From contig NZ_QNSE01000006.1 of the NCBI RefSeq assembly GCF_003315485.1, forward strand, positions 186,001 to 250,000: DNA of 64,000 nt, read 5' to 3'. Below the pieces are notes generated by a model. It did not search any database and was not told the origin of the DNA. It saw nothing but the letters and a program-made list of their open reading frames with translations. Of this stretch, positions 1-9,030 are shown in pieces; position 1 is the first letter of the stretch, and every line of letters begins with the position of its first letter. Source of the stretch: Marinomonas rhizomae. GTDB lineage: Bacteria; Pseudomonadota; Gammaproteobacteria; Pseudomonadales; Marinomonadaceae. Made by a program: the position numbers and the translations under genes.

Positions 1-1361
1 GCCATCATTGCTGCTCCAGCTGCACCTGCCTCTTCTCTTCCTGATACGCAAACATCAGCGCAGACAGAAGCAGATAAAATCTTACGCAGAGTAGCCGACC
101 TAACAGCACCACCACTTAAACGAAGCTCTTGGATTGTCCCTCCCATTGATTCATAGCAATCACGCATGGCCATACCAAGACCCTCCACAACAGCACGTAC
201 TAAATCGTGAAATCGGTGGTGATAAGTTAAACCTGTAAAACTCGCTCTAGCCCGGCCATTAACAAAAGGACCACGCTCTCCTGCATCTGAAATATATGGG
301 TGATAAAGCAGTTGGCCCTCTTCTGCTCGCTGTAACCAAGTTTCAACTCTATCAACCATGACATTAGGAGAAGACTCGCAGCCAAAATCCTTTAACAAAT
401 CAGAGGCAACATTTAATAGCCAATCAAGATTTAATGCGGACGCCATATTGGTTTGCACTTGTGTAACTCGTCCGGGGATAGGTAAGGCAATCACGTAACC
501 TGTACACTGATCATTGAGAAAAACATTATCAGACGAAACCGAGCGCATGTGCACACCTGTAGAACCGATGACAGAACAGGCTACGTTGTCTTGCCCTGTA
601 TGAACGCCTGCTCCTAATGCGGTCATCACCATGTCAACGTACGCCAAAGAGACAGGAATTCCCGCCTTCAACCCAGTAAGTTTGGCAGCCTCTGCTGAAA
701 GAGGATGGGTTGTTTCACAGCCATCAATAATGTCTGGTAAGAGGTCTCGGTATTCACTCAATCCCAAACTGGCGATAACTTGATCATCGTATTGTCGGGT
801 ACGGAAATCACCAAAAGTAAAACTGGCTTCGGATGGGTCTGTCGCCCTCACCTTAGTCAAATTGAAGTACAGCCAATCCTTACAGTGAAAAGCGGTCTTT
901 GCTTTTTCTATTAAATGAGGGTAATGGCAGGCCATATGAGCGAGTTGGACACCTTGCTGACAGGTGCTTAACCCTGTACCCGTTTTTTCAAATCTTTGGC
1001 GCTCACTGGATTGGGTATTAAGGATATCAACAGTCTGCGCGGAGCGGCCATCTAGCCATAGCCAAGCATCACAGACAGGTAATCCATCATCATCAATTAA
1101 CCACGTGCCATCACCTTGGCCGGTAACCGACAAAGCAACAACACGCAATTGAAAGTCTTCTATTTTTTCACCCAAACCTTTCAGTGCCGCAATACAATCA
1201 TCCCATGTCTTGCTGAGAGATTGAGTGGCAGAACCATTAGATGTTGCCTTGTAGGTGTTACGCACTGATGAAACGGCAACTTGTTTTCCATCAAGCGTAA
1301 AGGCAACCGCCTTAACAACTGATGTGCCAGCATCAATACCTACTATGAGATTGGTAGTCAC
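1..1361 (-). CDS. FGGY-family carbohydrate kinase, erythritol-kinase-like (3' end off window)
   Basis: An ATP-dependent sugar or polyol kinase of the FGGY/hexokinase-fold superfamily. About 453 residues are visible against roughly 500 for the family, so the C-terminus lies beyond the left edge. Visible motifs are the N-terminal phosphate loop GIDAGTS, the substrate-region stretch GDGTWLID followed by WLWLDGR, and late in the protein SGGAVRS plus GAAGAA, typical of the second FGGY domain. The start is GTG at 1361: an in-frame TGA lies two codons upstream and a GGAGGT ribosome site lies 7 bases before it. It diverges from a sugar ABC transporter operon with a DUF2291 gene, an arrangement known from erythritol/polyol loci, so an erythritol or C4-C5 polyol/ketose substrate is inferred. 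D-apulose or erythrulose are alternatives. Confidence 0.8.
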   Translation of the reverse strand, partial: MTTNLIVGIDAGTSVVKAVAFTLDGKQVAVSSVRNTYKATSNGSATQSLSKTWDDCIAALKGLGEKIEDFQLRVVALSVTGQGDGTWLIDDDGLPVCDAWLWLDGRSAQTVDILNTQSSERQRFEKTGTGLSTCQQGVQLAHMACHYPHLIEKAKTAFHCKDWLYFNLTKVRATDPSEASFTFGDFRTRQYDDQVIASLGLSEYRDLLPDIIDGCETTHPLSAEAAKLTGLKAGIPVSLAYVDMVMTALGAGVHTGQDNVACSVIGSTGVHMRSVSSDNVFLNDQCTGYVIALPIPGRVTQVQTNMASALNLDWLLNVASDLLKDFGCESSPNVMVDRVETWLQRAEEGQLLYHPYISDAGERGPFVNGRARASFTGLTYHHRFHDLVRAVVEGLGMAMRDCYESMGGTIQELRLSGGAVRSATLRKILSASVCADVCVSGREEAGAAGAAMM

Positions 1362-1924
1362 TTGTCAGACCTCCATACGCTTGAGCAGACGCTTCGAAGG
1401 TAAACAAAGCGGGACAACTTTATTATTAGAAGCATGATTGAACCCCGTCTTGATCTAGCTAAGGAACCCAAAGCCAGATTGAAATATTTTTCTTATTGTG
1501 TGAATTATTTCCACATGGATCGAGTCTGTCAACCTTATATCTGTTTATTTTCTCACTTCTCTGTTAATTAATAGAGCAGAAGAAAGTAACTATTAAAATT
1601 TCAAAATCGTTGGCTAAAATCCATATAAACCTTATTTTTCATACAAATAACATAGAACTTTAAGACCAAATATAAAAATCTTGATCTATCTCATCATTCT
1701 TAAAAAATCATTTAGTATGAGAGAAAACAGATCGGCATGATTTTTTTTAAACTTTATGCAATAAATTTCATTGACAGATATTTATTTTTATCCCATTGTA
1801 GGTGATCAAAGATCAAACAATCTTCTAAAAATAAATGTTGATCTTGGCTCGATCGAACAGCACATAACATCATTTATTGAACTTTTGTGCGTTTAGAAGA
1901 CAAGGCAGCCGGAGTAAAATAAAG
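1362..1924. promoter_or_regulatory. Divergent promoter region with repeated TTGATCT motifs
   Basis: AT-rich gap of about 560 bases between the divergent FGGY kinase and the DUF2291/ABC operon, with no convincing gene. The heptamer TTGATCT occurs at 1450-1456, 1681-1687 and 1838-1844. Its complement AGATCAA is at 1810-1816, preceded by a second GATCAA at 1804-1809. This density is well above chance in such a short stretch and suggests operators for a shared regulator, perhaps the DeoR protein encoded at 6398-7156. One more AGATCAA lies at 6336-6342 next to the 3' end of that regulator gene. No promoter boxes are asserted. Confidence 0.4.
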
Positions 1925-2590
1925 ATGATAAAAGCTACCACGCAATCGCAATTGTCTAATCAGATTAGTGCGAAAAAACGAAAAATAGCGCTTGTGAGTG
2001 CCATCTCAGCAACGATAATTTTCGGTGCTATGGCCCTTGATACAACCGTCATTGTTAATGGTTCTGTTAACGATCTAAGACAACAGGTTTTCTCTCCTGA
2101 TAATTACGCAAATACCCACTATGCAGATATCAAATCCTATATTTTAGACAATTCAGTCAATGCAATTACACTTCTTAAAGAACTCCAAATTGATAAGAAA
2201 GCGACTGGGGATAAATATGGCGTAGGCGGTGGCATTGGTCCCGTTATTCCTGTTTCTTTTGAAGGTACCATTGATAGTGGAAGATCAGGCATTTTTAAAG
2301 TTAGCATCCCAGGATTCCCTGACAATCAAACCGTTCGCATTCAAACTGGTCCAGCGATTAATGGAACCGACCTTCGTGATGTAACGGGGAAAATTAGTTT
2401 TGGAGAATTCACCAACCAAATTGAATATCAAGACGTTGGTGCGGCATTGAACCGAGCGATGAAAGTAGACATTTTAGAAGATCTTGACCGAACTACTTTG
2501 ACAGGAAAAATCGTTGAAATAACAGGGGTATTTCGTCTTATTAATGCCAAAAACTGGTTAGTTACACCAGTAAGGATGAACCTAAAATGA
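1925..2590 (+). CDS. DUF2291 family protein of a sugar ABC operon
   Basis: A 221-residue protein with a basic N-terminus, one hydrophobic segment at about residues 20-42 and a soluble domain presumed periplasmic. Motifs such as YGVGGGIGP and the C-terminal sequence ending VTPVRM fit DUF2291 proteins, which are encoded beside ribose/erythritol-type ABC transporters and have no settled function. No lipobox cysteine follows the hydrophobic segment, so it looks membrane-anchored rather than a lipoprotein. ATG at 1925 is chosen over an upstream in-frame TTG because a GGAG motif precedes it and the residues before it look non-coding. Its stop overlaps the ATPase start (ATGA), so the genes are translationally coupled. 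A role in assembling or assisting the transporter is inference. Confidence 0.75.
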   Translation: MIKATTQSQLSNQISAKKRKIALVSAISATIIFGAMALDTTVIVNGSVNDLRQQVFSPDNYANTHYADIKSYILDNSVNAITLLKELQIDKKATGDKYGVGGGIGPVIPVSFEGTIDSGRSGIFKVSIPGFPDNQTVRIQTGPAINGTDLRDVTGKISFGEFTNQIEYQDVGAALNRAMKVDILEDLDRTTLTGKIVEITGVFRLINAKNWLVTPVRMNLK

Positions 2591-4134
2591 GCCTAGCCTT
2601 CAATCATTCATCAGATGAACCTAAAACCGATGTCGTTTTAGCTGCTCGTAATATTGCGAAGTCTTTCGGGAACACTCACGCATTAAAAAGCGTTAATTTT
2701 GATGTTTACCATGGGCAAGTAACGACATTGTTTGGTGAGAATGGTGCGGGGAAATCAACCTTAATGAAGGTTTTATCTGGGGTTATTGCACCAACCTCTG
2801 GCGACATAATTCTAGACGGCTCCCCGGCGCTCTTTAACAACGCGAATGAAGCTAGAGCAAATGGCATTTCAATCATCCATCAAGAGTTAAGCCTTGCGCC
2901 CAATATGAACGTGCGCGACAACATTTTTATGGGTAGAGAAATCATCTCCAACGGTAGTGTTGACTTTGCTGAAGAAGAGCGTCAAACACGAGAGTTGATG
3001 GCAGGACTCGCAGAAGATATCGATCCATTAACAATGGTTGAGGAGCTTCGCCTTGGACAGCAACAAATTATTGAGATTGCTCGCGCCATATCGCAAAAAT
3101 CCAGAATCTTGATAATGGATGAACCCACTTCTGCACTCAGTGCAACAGAAGTGGAAGTACTGTTTAACGTCATTCACGATCTAACCAGTAAAGGCGTTTC
3201 CATCGTTTACATTTCACACCATTTAGAAGAAGCCCTATTGATCACAGATCATGCCGTGGTTCTACGCGATGGCACAATGACCGCTTATGCACCACGTAAG
3301 GATATAGACCTTGAATGGATTGTACGCAACATGGTTGGTGAAAATTTTGATTTAGGCTCGCCACCAGAAGGTTATCAGTTTGGTGATGTAGCGCTAAAAA
3401 TAGACGATTTGGTCATATCGGACCCCAATGGGGCAGATTTCAATGTTGTTGATAAGTTGTCCCTAGAAGTTAAAGCGGGTGAAATCGTTTGTGTTTATGG
3501 GTTGATGGGAGCAGGACGCTCTGAATTCATGGAATGCATCGCTGGACGGCTTAACGCACAAACCGGAACCATTCTTCTTGGCGACGAAAATATTAGTAAA
3601 CTCTCCATTGCAGAACGCATTAACGTCGGTTTGGCATTAGTACCCGAAGATCGTCAAAAAGATGGTCTGGTTCAAACTATGTCTGTCGGACAAAACTTAT
3701 CTTTAGCCAGCATTTCTGATTTTACAAAAAAACTATTCATCTCGACGAACTCCGAAAACACATTAATTAAACAGTCAGTAAAAGCGGTGACAGTGAAGAC
3801 TTCTGGAGCCGATGCCGCTATCGGATCTTTGTCGGGCGGCAACCAGCAAAAAGTGGTCATCGGTAAAATGTTGGCAACCAACCCGAGAGTCCTACTATTG
3901 GACGAACCAAGCCGAGGTATTGATATTGGAGCAAAAGCGGAAGTATTTAAATTGCTTTCAGAACGAGCAAAAGAAGGTCTTGCCGTTATTTACTCAACAT
4001 CAGAAGTGGCAGAGTGCTTAAGCATTGCCCATCGCATTATTGTCATGCACAAAGGTCAGATTTCTGCCGAATTCGATTCAACAGTTAGCAAAGAAAAAAT
4101 CATGGCTGCATCAGGCGAGTCCGTTGCCCATTAA
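2587..4134 (+). CDS. Sugar ABC transporter ATP-binding protein (RbsA/EryE type)
   Basis: Cytoplasmic tandem ATPase of 515 residues that powers a ribose-type sugar importer (CUT2 class). The first nucleotide domain has Walker A GENGAGKST at about residues 49-57, a degenerate signature LRLGQQQ and Walker B ILIMDEPTSA. The second has a variant Walker A (GLMGAGRSE, lysine replaced by arginine), signature SLSGGNQQK and Walker B VLLLDEPSRG. This asymmetry is normal for RbsA-like proteins. It starts inside the stop codon of the DUF2291 gene and is followed 30 bases later by the permease gene. The substrate cannot be read from the ATPase; context suggests a pentose, apiose or tetritol. Confidence 0.93.
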   Translation: MSLAFNHSSDEPKTDVVLAARNIAKSFGNTHALKSVNFDVYHGQVTTLFGENGAGKSTLMKVLSGVIAPTSGDIILDGSPALFNNANEARANGISIIHQELSLAPNMNVRDNIFMGREIISNGSVDFAEEERQTRELMAGLAEDIDPLTMVEELRLGQQQIIEIARAISQKSRILIMDEPTSALSATEVEVLFNVIHDLTSKGVSIVYISHHLEEALLITDHAVVLRDGTMTAYAPRKDIDLEWIVRNMVGENFDLGSPPEGYQFGDVALKIDDLVISDPNGADFNVVDKLSLEVKAGEIVCVYGLMGAGRSEFMECIAGRLNAQTGTILLGDENISKLSIAERINVGLALVPEDRQKDGLVQTMSVGQNLSLASISDFTKKLFISTNSENTLIKQSVKAVTVKTSGADAAIGSLSGGNQQKVVIGKMLATNPRVLLLDEPSRGIDIGAKAEVFKLLSERAKEGLAVIYSTSEVAECLSIAHRIIVMHKGQISAEFDSTVSKEKIMAASGESVAH

Positions 4135-4164
4135 AAGATTATAAGAATAATTTGGAGTATCACC

Positions 4165-5217
4165 ATGTCTACCACAGCTCAAAACAAACCTGCAGTTCAT
4201 ACGCCTGCTCAGCCAAAAACATTAGATGTTGGCCGCTTACTACTGGAAGGTAGAGCCTTTTTCGCTTTAATAGCGATTATTATCTTTTTCTCTTTCATGT
4301 CACCTTATTATTTTACGTTTAATAATTTTCTAATTATGTCATCACATGTGGCTATTTTTGGCTTGCTCGCTCTTGGCATGTTGTTGGTCATTTTAAATGG
4401 TGGAATCGATTTATCAGTAGGATCTACCCTTGGCCTATGCGGAGTATTTGCTGGGTATTTAATACAAGGTGTAAACATTGAAATACTAGGCATCACTTTC
4501 TATCCATCTTTGTGGGTCGTTGTTGTCCTGACCTGTGCTTTAGGTGCTGCGGTTGGCTGTGTTAACGGCATACTCATCGCTCATTTCAAAGTCCCTGCAT
4601 TCGTGGCAACTCTTGGCACTATGTATGTGGCGCGAGGTATTGCTCTTCTAATCACTAACGGTCTGACATACAACAAATTGGATGGAAAACCTGAACTGGG
4701 TAATACAGGTTTTGAGTGGCTAGGCTTTAACCGTTTAGCGGGCATTCCGATCAGCGTCATTGTATTGATTATTGTGGCATTAATATGCGGTCTCGTATTG
4801 AGCCGCACAGCCTTTGGTCGCTGGTTGTATGCTTCTGGTGGCAACGAAAGTGCGGCTAATCTATCTGGTGTTCCGGTTATCCGCGTGAAAGTCGTTGTGT
4901 ACATGATATCTGGTGTTTGTGCAGCACTTGCAGGGCTTGTTCTTGCATCTCAATTAACGTCCGCAGGTCCTACGGCAGGAACAACCTACGAACTCACGGC
5001 AATTGCAGCAGTGGTTATTGGTGGAGCAGCATTGACTGGTGGCAGAGGCACTGTACGCGGCACTATCCTTGGTGCACTGGTGATTGGCTACTTATCAGAT
5101 GGCCTTGTCATTATTGGCGTCTCGGCCTACTGGCAAACAGTGTTCACCGGTACTGTTATCGTCTTGGCGGTATTACTTAACAGCTTGCAATACAGCTCAA
5201 AAAGAAATAGCCGCTAA
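4165..5217 (+). CDS. Sugar ABC transporter permease (RbsC type)
   Basis: Inner-membrane permease of 350 residues with about ten hydrophobic segments, belonging to the branched BPD_transp_2 family used by ribose and erythritol importers. Family motifs seen include LNGGIDLSVGS near residue 75, VPAFVATLGTM near 148 and the late glycine-rich segment IGGAALTGGRGT near 287, where the permease contacts the ATPase. A clear TTTGGAG ribosome site precedes the ATG. It is the third gene of the DUF2291-ATPase-permease-binding protein operon and presumably works as a homodimer. A strong stem-loop separates it from the binding-protein gene downstream. Confidence 0.93.
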   Translation: MSTTAQNKPAVHTPAQPKTLDVGRLLLEGRAFFALIAIIIFFSFMSPYYFTFNNFLIMSSHVAIFGLLALGMLLVILNGGIDLSVGSTLGLCGVFAGYLIQGVNIEILGITFYPSLWVVVVLTCALGAAVGCVNGILIAHFKVPAFVATLGTMYVARGIALLITNGLTYNKLDGKPELGNTGFEWLGFNRLAGIPISVIVLIIVALICGLVLSRTAFGRWLYASGGNESAANLSGVPVIRVKVVVYMISGVCAALAGLVLASQLTSAGPTAGTTYELTAIAAVVIGGAALTGGRGTVRGTILGALVIGYLSDGLVIIGVSAYWQTVFTGTVIVLAVLLNSLQYSSKRNSR

Positions 5218-5223
5218 AAATGT

Positions 5224-5263
5224 TGTGTCTGCCTGTTTCAGAAAACAACAACAGGCAGACACA
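5224..5263 (+). other. 14-bp stem-loop between permease and binding-protein genes
   Basis: A perfect inverted repeat, TGTGTCTGCCTGTT at 5224-5237 and its complement at 5250-5263, with a 12-base loop. No run of T follows it, so it is probably not a full intrinsic terminator. Its position just upstream of the binding-protein gene fits an mRNA-processing or stabilising hairpin that raises binding-protein output relative to the membrane subunits, as seen in other ABC operons. Confidence 0.65.
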
Positions 5264-5317
5264 TACAACTCGCCGGGTTTCGGCAAACTCTTAAAATAAT
5301 AAATTGGAGTACTTGAT

Positions 5318-6268
5318 ATGTTCAACATGACTAAGCGTTTATTGATTGCATCAACAGCTAGTTTTACCTTAATGGCTGGTAGTGCATGGGCGGACGGTTT
5401 AATGTCTATCATTGTTAACAATCCTTCTAACCCTTATTGGTTTACCGAAGGACAAGTTGCTAAAAAAACAGCTGAAGACATGGGCTATGAAGCAAATGTG
5501 TCAGCTCACAAAGGGGATACAAATACTGAGAGCAAGCTGATTGATACAGCTATCACTAACAAAGCAAAAGCTATCATATTAGACCCAGCTAACGCTGACG
5601 GATCCATTGGTGCGGTTCGCAAAGCGGTAGCAGCAGGGATTCCAGTGATTATCATTAATGCCGAAATCAACCAAAGCGGTCTTGCAAAAGCGCAATTGGT
5701 ATCCAATAACGCACAAGGCGCCGCATTAGGTGCCATGCAATGGATTGAAAGTGTTGGAGACTCAGGAAATTATGTTGAACTGTTTGGTGCACCAAGTGAT
5801 AACAACGCCCAAACACGCTCAAACGGCTTCAAAACAGTGTTATCTCAGTATCCAGATTTGGTTAAAGTTGCGAGCGAAGTCGCTAACTGGGATCGTACTC
5901 AAGGCTATACAAAAATGCAGTCAATTCTACAAGCAAACCCAAATATTAAAGGTGTTATAAGCGGCAACGATGATATGGCGTTAGGTGCAATCGCAGCGCT
6001 AAAAGAAGCAGGTAAACTTAGTCAAGTAAAAGTAGGCGGATTTGACGGCTCTCCAGATGCAGCAGAAGCAATTCTCAATGGTGAAATGGAGTACACAGTA
6101 TTACAACCTGTGGCAACCTTTGCAGCAGAAGCTATTCGCCAAGCTGATAACGTCATTAAAACAGGCAGCACAGGTATTGATTCTGAAAAACAATTGTTTG
6201 ACTGCTACTTAATCACATCTGACAACATTAAATATTACACCTCTGCTTTCACACTATCTAAACATTAA
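5318..6268 (+). CDS. Periplasmic sugar-binding protein of the ABC transporter (RbsB type)
   Basis: Periplasmic substrate-binding protein of 316 residues in the Peripla_BP_4 (ribose/autoinducer) family. The N-terminus is a signal peptide with probable cleavage after AGSAWA (about residue 25). The mature part starts with a beta strand (SIIVNNPSNPYW) and contains the recurrent motifs DPANADGS, GNDDMALGA and VGGFDGSPDA, which line the sugar site in this family. The ATG follows a TTGGAG ribosome site. It is the last gene of the operon and is followed by an intrinsic terminator. The ligand is unknown; family members of this kind bind ribose, apiose, xylitol or erythritol, and the neighbourhood favours apiose or a tetritol. 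Confidence 0.92.
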   Translation: MFNMTKRLLIASTASFTLMAGSAWADGLMSIIVNNPSNPYWFTEGQVAKKTAEDMGYEANVSAHKGDTNTESKLIDTAITNKAKAIILDPANADGSIGAVRKAVAAGIPVIIINAEINQSGLAKAQLVSNNAQGAALGAMQWIESVGDSGNYVELFGAPSDNNAQTRSNGFKTVLSQYPDLVKVASEVANWDRTQGYTKMQSILQANPNIKGVISGNDDMALGAIAALKEAGKLSQVKVGGFDGSPDAAEAILNGEMEYTVLQPVATFAAEAIRQADNVIKTGSTGIDSEKQLFDCYLITSDNIKYYTSAFTLSKH

Positions 6269-6296
6269 TCACGACTCGCTTTTAACGTAAGCTCTA

Positions 6297-6319
6297 GGGC
6301 TACAATCGTAGCCCTTTTT
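6297..6319 (+). terminator. Intrinsic terminator of the sugar ABC operon
   Basis: A 7-bp GC-rich stem (GGGCTAC / GTAGCCC) with loop AATC, followed immediately by TTTTT on the forward strand, 28 bases after the binding-protein stop codon. Confidence 0.9.
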
Positions 6320-6397
6320 AGTCATCTAAAGCTAAAGATCAAGATTACAGAAGTAAAGTTGAACAATGTTAAATCTAGTAAGAAGACGCATTAAACA

Positions 6398-7156
6398 TCA
6401 CAAAATATGCAATTTACCATTAAAATTCATCAGCTTTTCTCTGGCCTCTTGGCTGAGTTCACTGTCTGTATAAATTTCTGAAAACTGATCTAACTCAGCC
6501 ACTTTAAACAAAGAAAAGCTATTATATTTACTGCTATCAGCCACTAAAATACTTTCTTCAGCACTCTTCATCATATCGGCTTTAAGCGCTGTTTTTGCTT
6601 CTTTTGGTGTAGTGACACCATGCTCAAAGCTCCAAAAATTACTACTTATAAAAGCAATATCCGTATGAATAGACTGAAGTAGCCTTCTTGCATGCTCTCC
6701 AACGCAAGACTGGCTGGCATTATCAATTTCACCACCAAACATGGTAACTTCAATCTGTTTGAATTCACTCAAAAATAGCGCAATTCTTAAATCAGGGGTG
6801 ATAACCCTAAGAGGAAGATGCGTGATATTTTTCGCAATTTCCATTGTCGTCGTGCCGGCATCTAAAATAATAGAATTCCCAGACTCAACGCGCTCAGCTG
6901 CTGCTTTAGATATCCTTTCTTTTTCAGCCTTAAATAATTGGTTTTTTTCTTGAACAGAAAGCTGTGTCGCAACAAAATTATTTAAAGTGACACCACCATG
7001 AGTCCTTCTAACAACACCCTGATTTTCTAGATCGATTAAATCTCTCCTTACTGTTGCAGGAGAAACATTTAGAGTCTGAACAAGCTCATCAACAGTCGTT
7101 AAATTAGTATCCTTTAGGTAATCAACTATATCTTTATAGCGGTGCTGTTTTTTCAT
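6398..7156 (-). CDS. DeoR/GlpR-family transcriptional regulator
   Basis: A repressor-type regulator of about 252 residues. The N-terminal DeoR helix-turn-helix spans about residues 5-58, including the recognition-helix signature [14 protein letters not shown] and the following RTHGG. The C-terminal DeoRC sensor domain, with [11 protein letters not shown] and VADSSKYN, typically binds a sugar phosphate. It lies 30 bases after the TRAP large-permease stop codon on the same strand, so it is probably the last gene of the apionate-type operon and may be autoregulated. ATG at 7156, after an AGGGTG ribosome site, is preferred over a TTG one codon earlier. The inducer is not known; a phosphorylated C4 or C5 intermediate would be logical. 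Confidence 0.92.
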   Translation of the reverse strand: MKKQHRYKDIVDYLKDTNLTTVDELVQTLNVSPATVRRDLIDLENQGVVRRTHGGVTLNNFVATQLSVQEKNQLFKAEKERISKAAAERVESGNSIILDAGTTTMEIAKNITHLPLRVITPDLRIALFLSEFKQIEVTMFGGEIDNASQSCVGEHARRLLQSIHTDIAFISSNFWSFEHGVTTPKEAKTALKADMMKSAEESILVADSSKYNSFSLFKVAELDQFSEIYTDSELSQEAREKLMNFNGKLHIL

Positions 7157-7186
7157 CAACTTTGGTCACCCTAGTTAAGTAAATAA

Positions 7187-8455
7187 TCACGAATTCACCC
7201 AAAATAGTGTAATCGAAGGAAATATTGTAATAAGAACCAAGCAGCAGAGCAAAGTCCCTAAAGGCACCAACGTCGCTAATATGACTTTTTCAACCTGGAT
7301 TTCAGCCACTTGACTCGCAGCGAACAAGGTTACCCCAAGTGGAGGGGTAAACATACCTATAGCCAAGTTTACAACCATCACCACACCAAAATGAACAGGA
7401 TCAATACCATAAATAATAGCAATGGGGGCAAGTATAGGTGCAAGCAGTAAAATCGAAGCAGATGTTTCAACAAACATACCAACAACTAAAAGCAATAAAT
7501 TAACCGCTAAGAAAAACTGTAACTTAGTCGAAAAATTATCCGTAGCAAAAGTAGAAAGTAGCTGAGGCAAATCAGATCGACTCACAAGAAAACTTAACAA
7601 TGAAGCTGCCGCAATAATTAGCATAACAGAAGATGTTGATACCACTGAGCCTTTTAGTATCTTTGGAATGTCTTTCAGTGTGATTTCTTTATAGACAAAA
7701 ACACCGAGTATCAAGCCATAAATAACGGCGATAGCCGACGCTTCTGTAGGAGTAAAAACACCGCCATAAATCCCACCCAGAATCATGGTAGGCATGAGCA
7801 AAGCCAGTAAAGCATCTTTTGATGACGTAAGTAGATTCTGTTGATCATTGGCGTCATTTTTGCCATGGCCAGTTACAACACACCAAACAAGTACCATGGT
7901 AATCAGAGCCCCTCCCATAAAGAGCCCTGGACCTATCGCGGCCAGAAAGAGCTTACCTATAGATGTATTGGTACTAACACCGTACATAATTAATGGCACA
8001 GATGGAGGAATAACAATTCCCAAATTCGCAGAAGACGCCTGTATCGCCGTCGCCATAGGTTTAGGATAACCATGCGCTATCATAGCAGGAAGTAAAATAG
8101 CCCCTACAGCATACGCTGTCGCAACACTCGACCCAGACACGGCAGCAAAAATCATACTGGTGATAACACAAGAAATTGCTAAACCACCCTGAAGGTTGCC
8201 CACAAGAGATTTTGCAAAAGTTACCAAACGTTTTGAAACGCCCCCTTGCCCCATAATATTTCCGGCTAAGATAAATAAAGGAACAGCCATTAATGGAAAG
8301 CTATCTAGGCCAATAAACATTCGCTGAGGAATGATTATTAATGGGAGGTTGCTGAAAAAATAAAGCCCTACTGCTGACGCAATAACAATAGCGACGGCAA
8401 TAGGAACAGACAATGAAATGAATGCAAGTAATAACGAAACAATGGCTGTTGGCAT
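7187..8455 (-). CDS. TRAP transporter large permease (DctM type), apionate cluster
   Basis: Inner-membrane large subunit of a tripartite ATP-independent periplasmic transporter: 422 residues with about twelve hydrophobic segments. Family motifs include PLFILAGNIMG near residue 58, SANLGIVIPPSVP near 142, GVFTPTEASA near 231 and FTPPLGVTLF near 370. The start sits two bases after the small-permease stop codon, with CAGAGG as ribosome site. With the DctQ and DctP genes it forms a sodium-driven importer for an organic or sugar acid. Its place behind the ApnO/RuBisCO-like/OiaK genes suggests D-apionate or a related branched sugar acid. Confidence 0.93.
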   Translation of the reverse strand: MPTAIVSLLLAFISLSVPIAVAIVIASAVGLYFFSNLPLIIIPQRMFIGLDSFPLMAVPLFILAGNIMGQGGVSKRLVTFAKSLVGNLQGGLAISCVITSMIFAAVSGSSVATAYAVGAILLPAMIAHGYPKPMATAIQASSANLGIVIPPSVPLIMYGVSTNTSIGKLFLAAIGPGLFMGGALITMVLVWCVVTGHGKNDANDQQNLLTSSKDALLALLMPTMILGGIYGGVFTPTEASAIAVIYGLILGVFVYKEITLKDIPKILKGSVVSTSSVMLIIAAASLLSFLVSRSDLPQLLSTFATDNFSTKLQFFLAVNLLLLVVGMFVETSASILLLAPILAPIAIIYGIDPVHFGVVMVVNLAIGMFTPPLGVTLFAASQVAEIQVEKVILATLVPLGTLLCCLVLITIFPSITLFWVNS

Positions 8456-8457
8456 GA

Positions 8458-8976
8458 CTAGACCTCTGCGGTTTTAGTTATTTTAAGATCGGCAGGTTCA
8501 GATTTATTTTCGACATTTAAAATATGCCACTCAAGCAACGATGGAATACTTATAACAGCGCCAATAGGAATACTAATATAAAGCCAAAACGCTGAAATAT
8601 TTAACATAGCGACATTCTGATTCTTTACCCTTACCGCAATATCCCAGCCATACCATATCAACACACCAAAAAAAATCAGCACTATGATGGTAACCGCTCG
8701 TTTTACCCATAGACCAAAGATATCTGGCAGTACTTCCACAAAAAAAGTAATACTGATCATACTTCCACGGCTAAATACGCAACCCATAGAAATATAAACC
8801 ATCCATACCATCATCACCCTAGCCGAGATTTCAGACCAAGCTGATGGAGCACCAAATACAAACCGTGTGATGACTTGATAAAACACTAATAAAGCCATAA
8901 GCCCCATAAGAACCGCAGAAACATTTAAAGCAGAATTATTAAGGAATCGACTAAATTTAATAATGAATTTTGCCAT
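8458..8976 (-). CDS. TRAP transporter small permease (DctQ type), apionate cluster
   Basis: Small inner-membrane subunit of about 172 residues with four predicted transmembrane helices. It carries the DctQ pattern VFYQVITRFVFGAPSAWSEI, where the aromatic/arginine stretch and WSEE-like motif are conserved. ATG at 8976 is preferred over an upstream in-frame ATG at 9012 because a GAGGA ribosome site lies 7 bases before it and the extra 12 residues are atypical. It sits between the binding-protein and large-permease genes, the usual P-Q-M order. Confidence 0.92.
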   Translation of the reverse strand: MAKFIIKFSRFLNNSALNVSAVLMGLMALLVFYQVITRFVFGAPSAWSEISARVMMVWMVYISMGCVFSRGSMISITFFVEVLPDIFGLWVKRAVTIIVLIFFGVLIWYGWDIAVRVKNQNVAMLNISAFWLYISIPIGAVISIPSLLEWHILNVENKSEPADLKITKTAEV

Positions 8977-9030
8977 TTTTGTATCCTCAAATAAGAAGGC
9001 TGATACTTTCATACCAGCCTTCTTGACCTA

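Noticed and set aside
4581..4904. 107-residue reverse frame inside the ABC permease gene
   Set aside because: Fully antisense to a clearly recognised permease, without ribosome site or recognisable domain.
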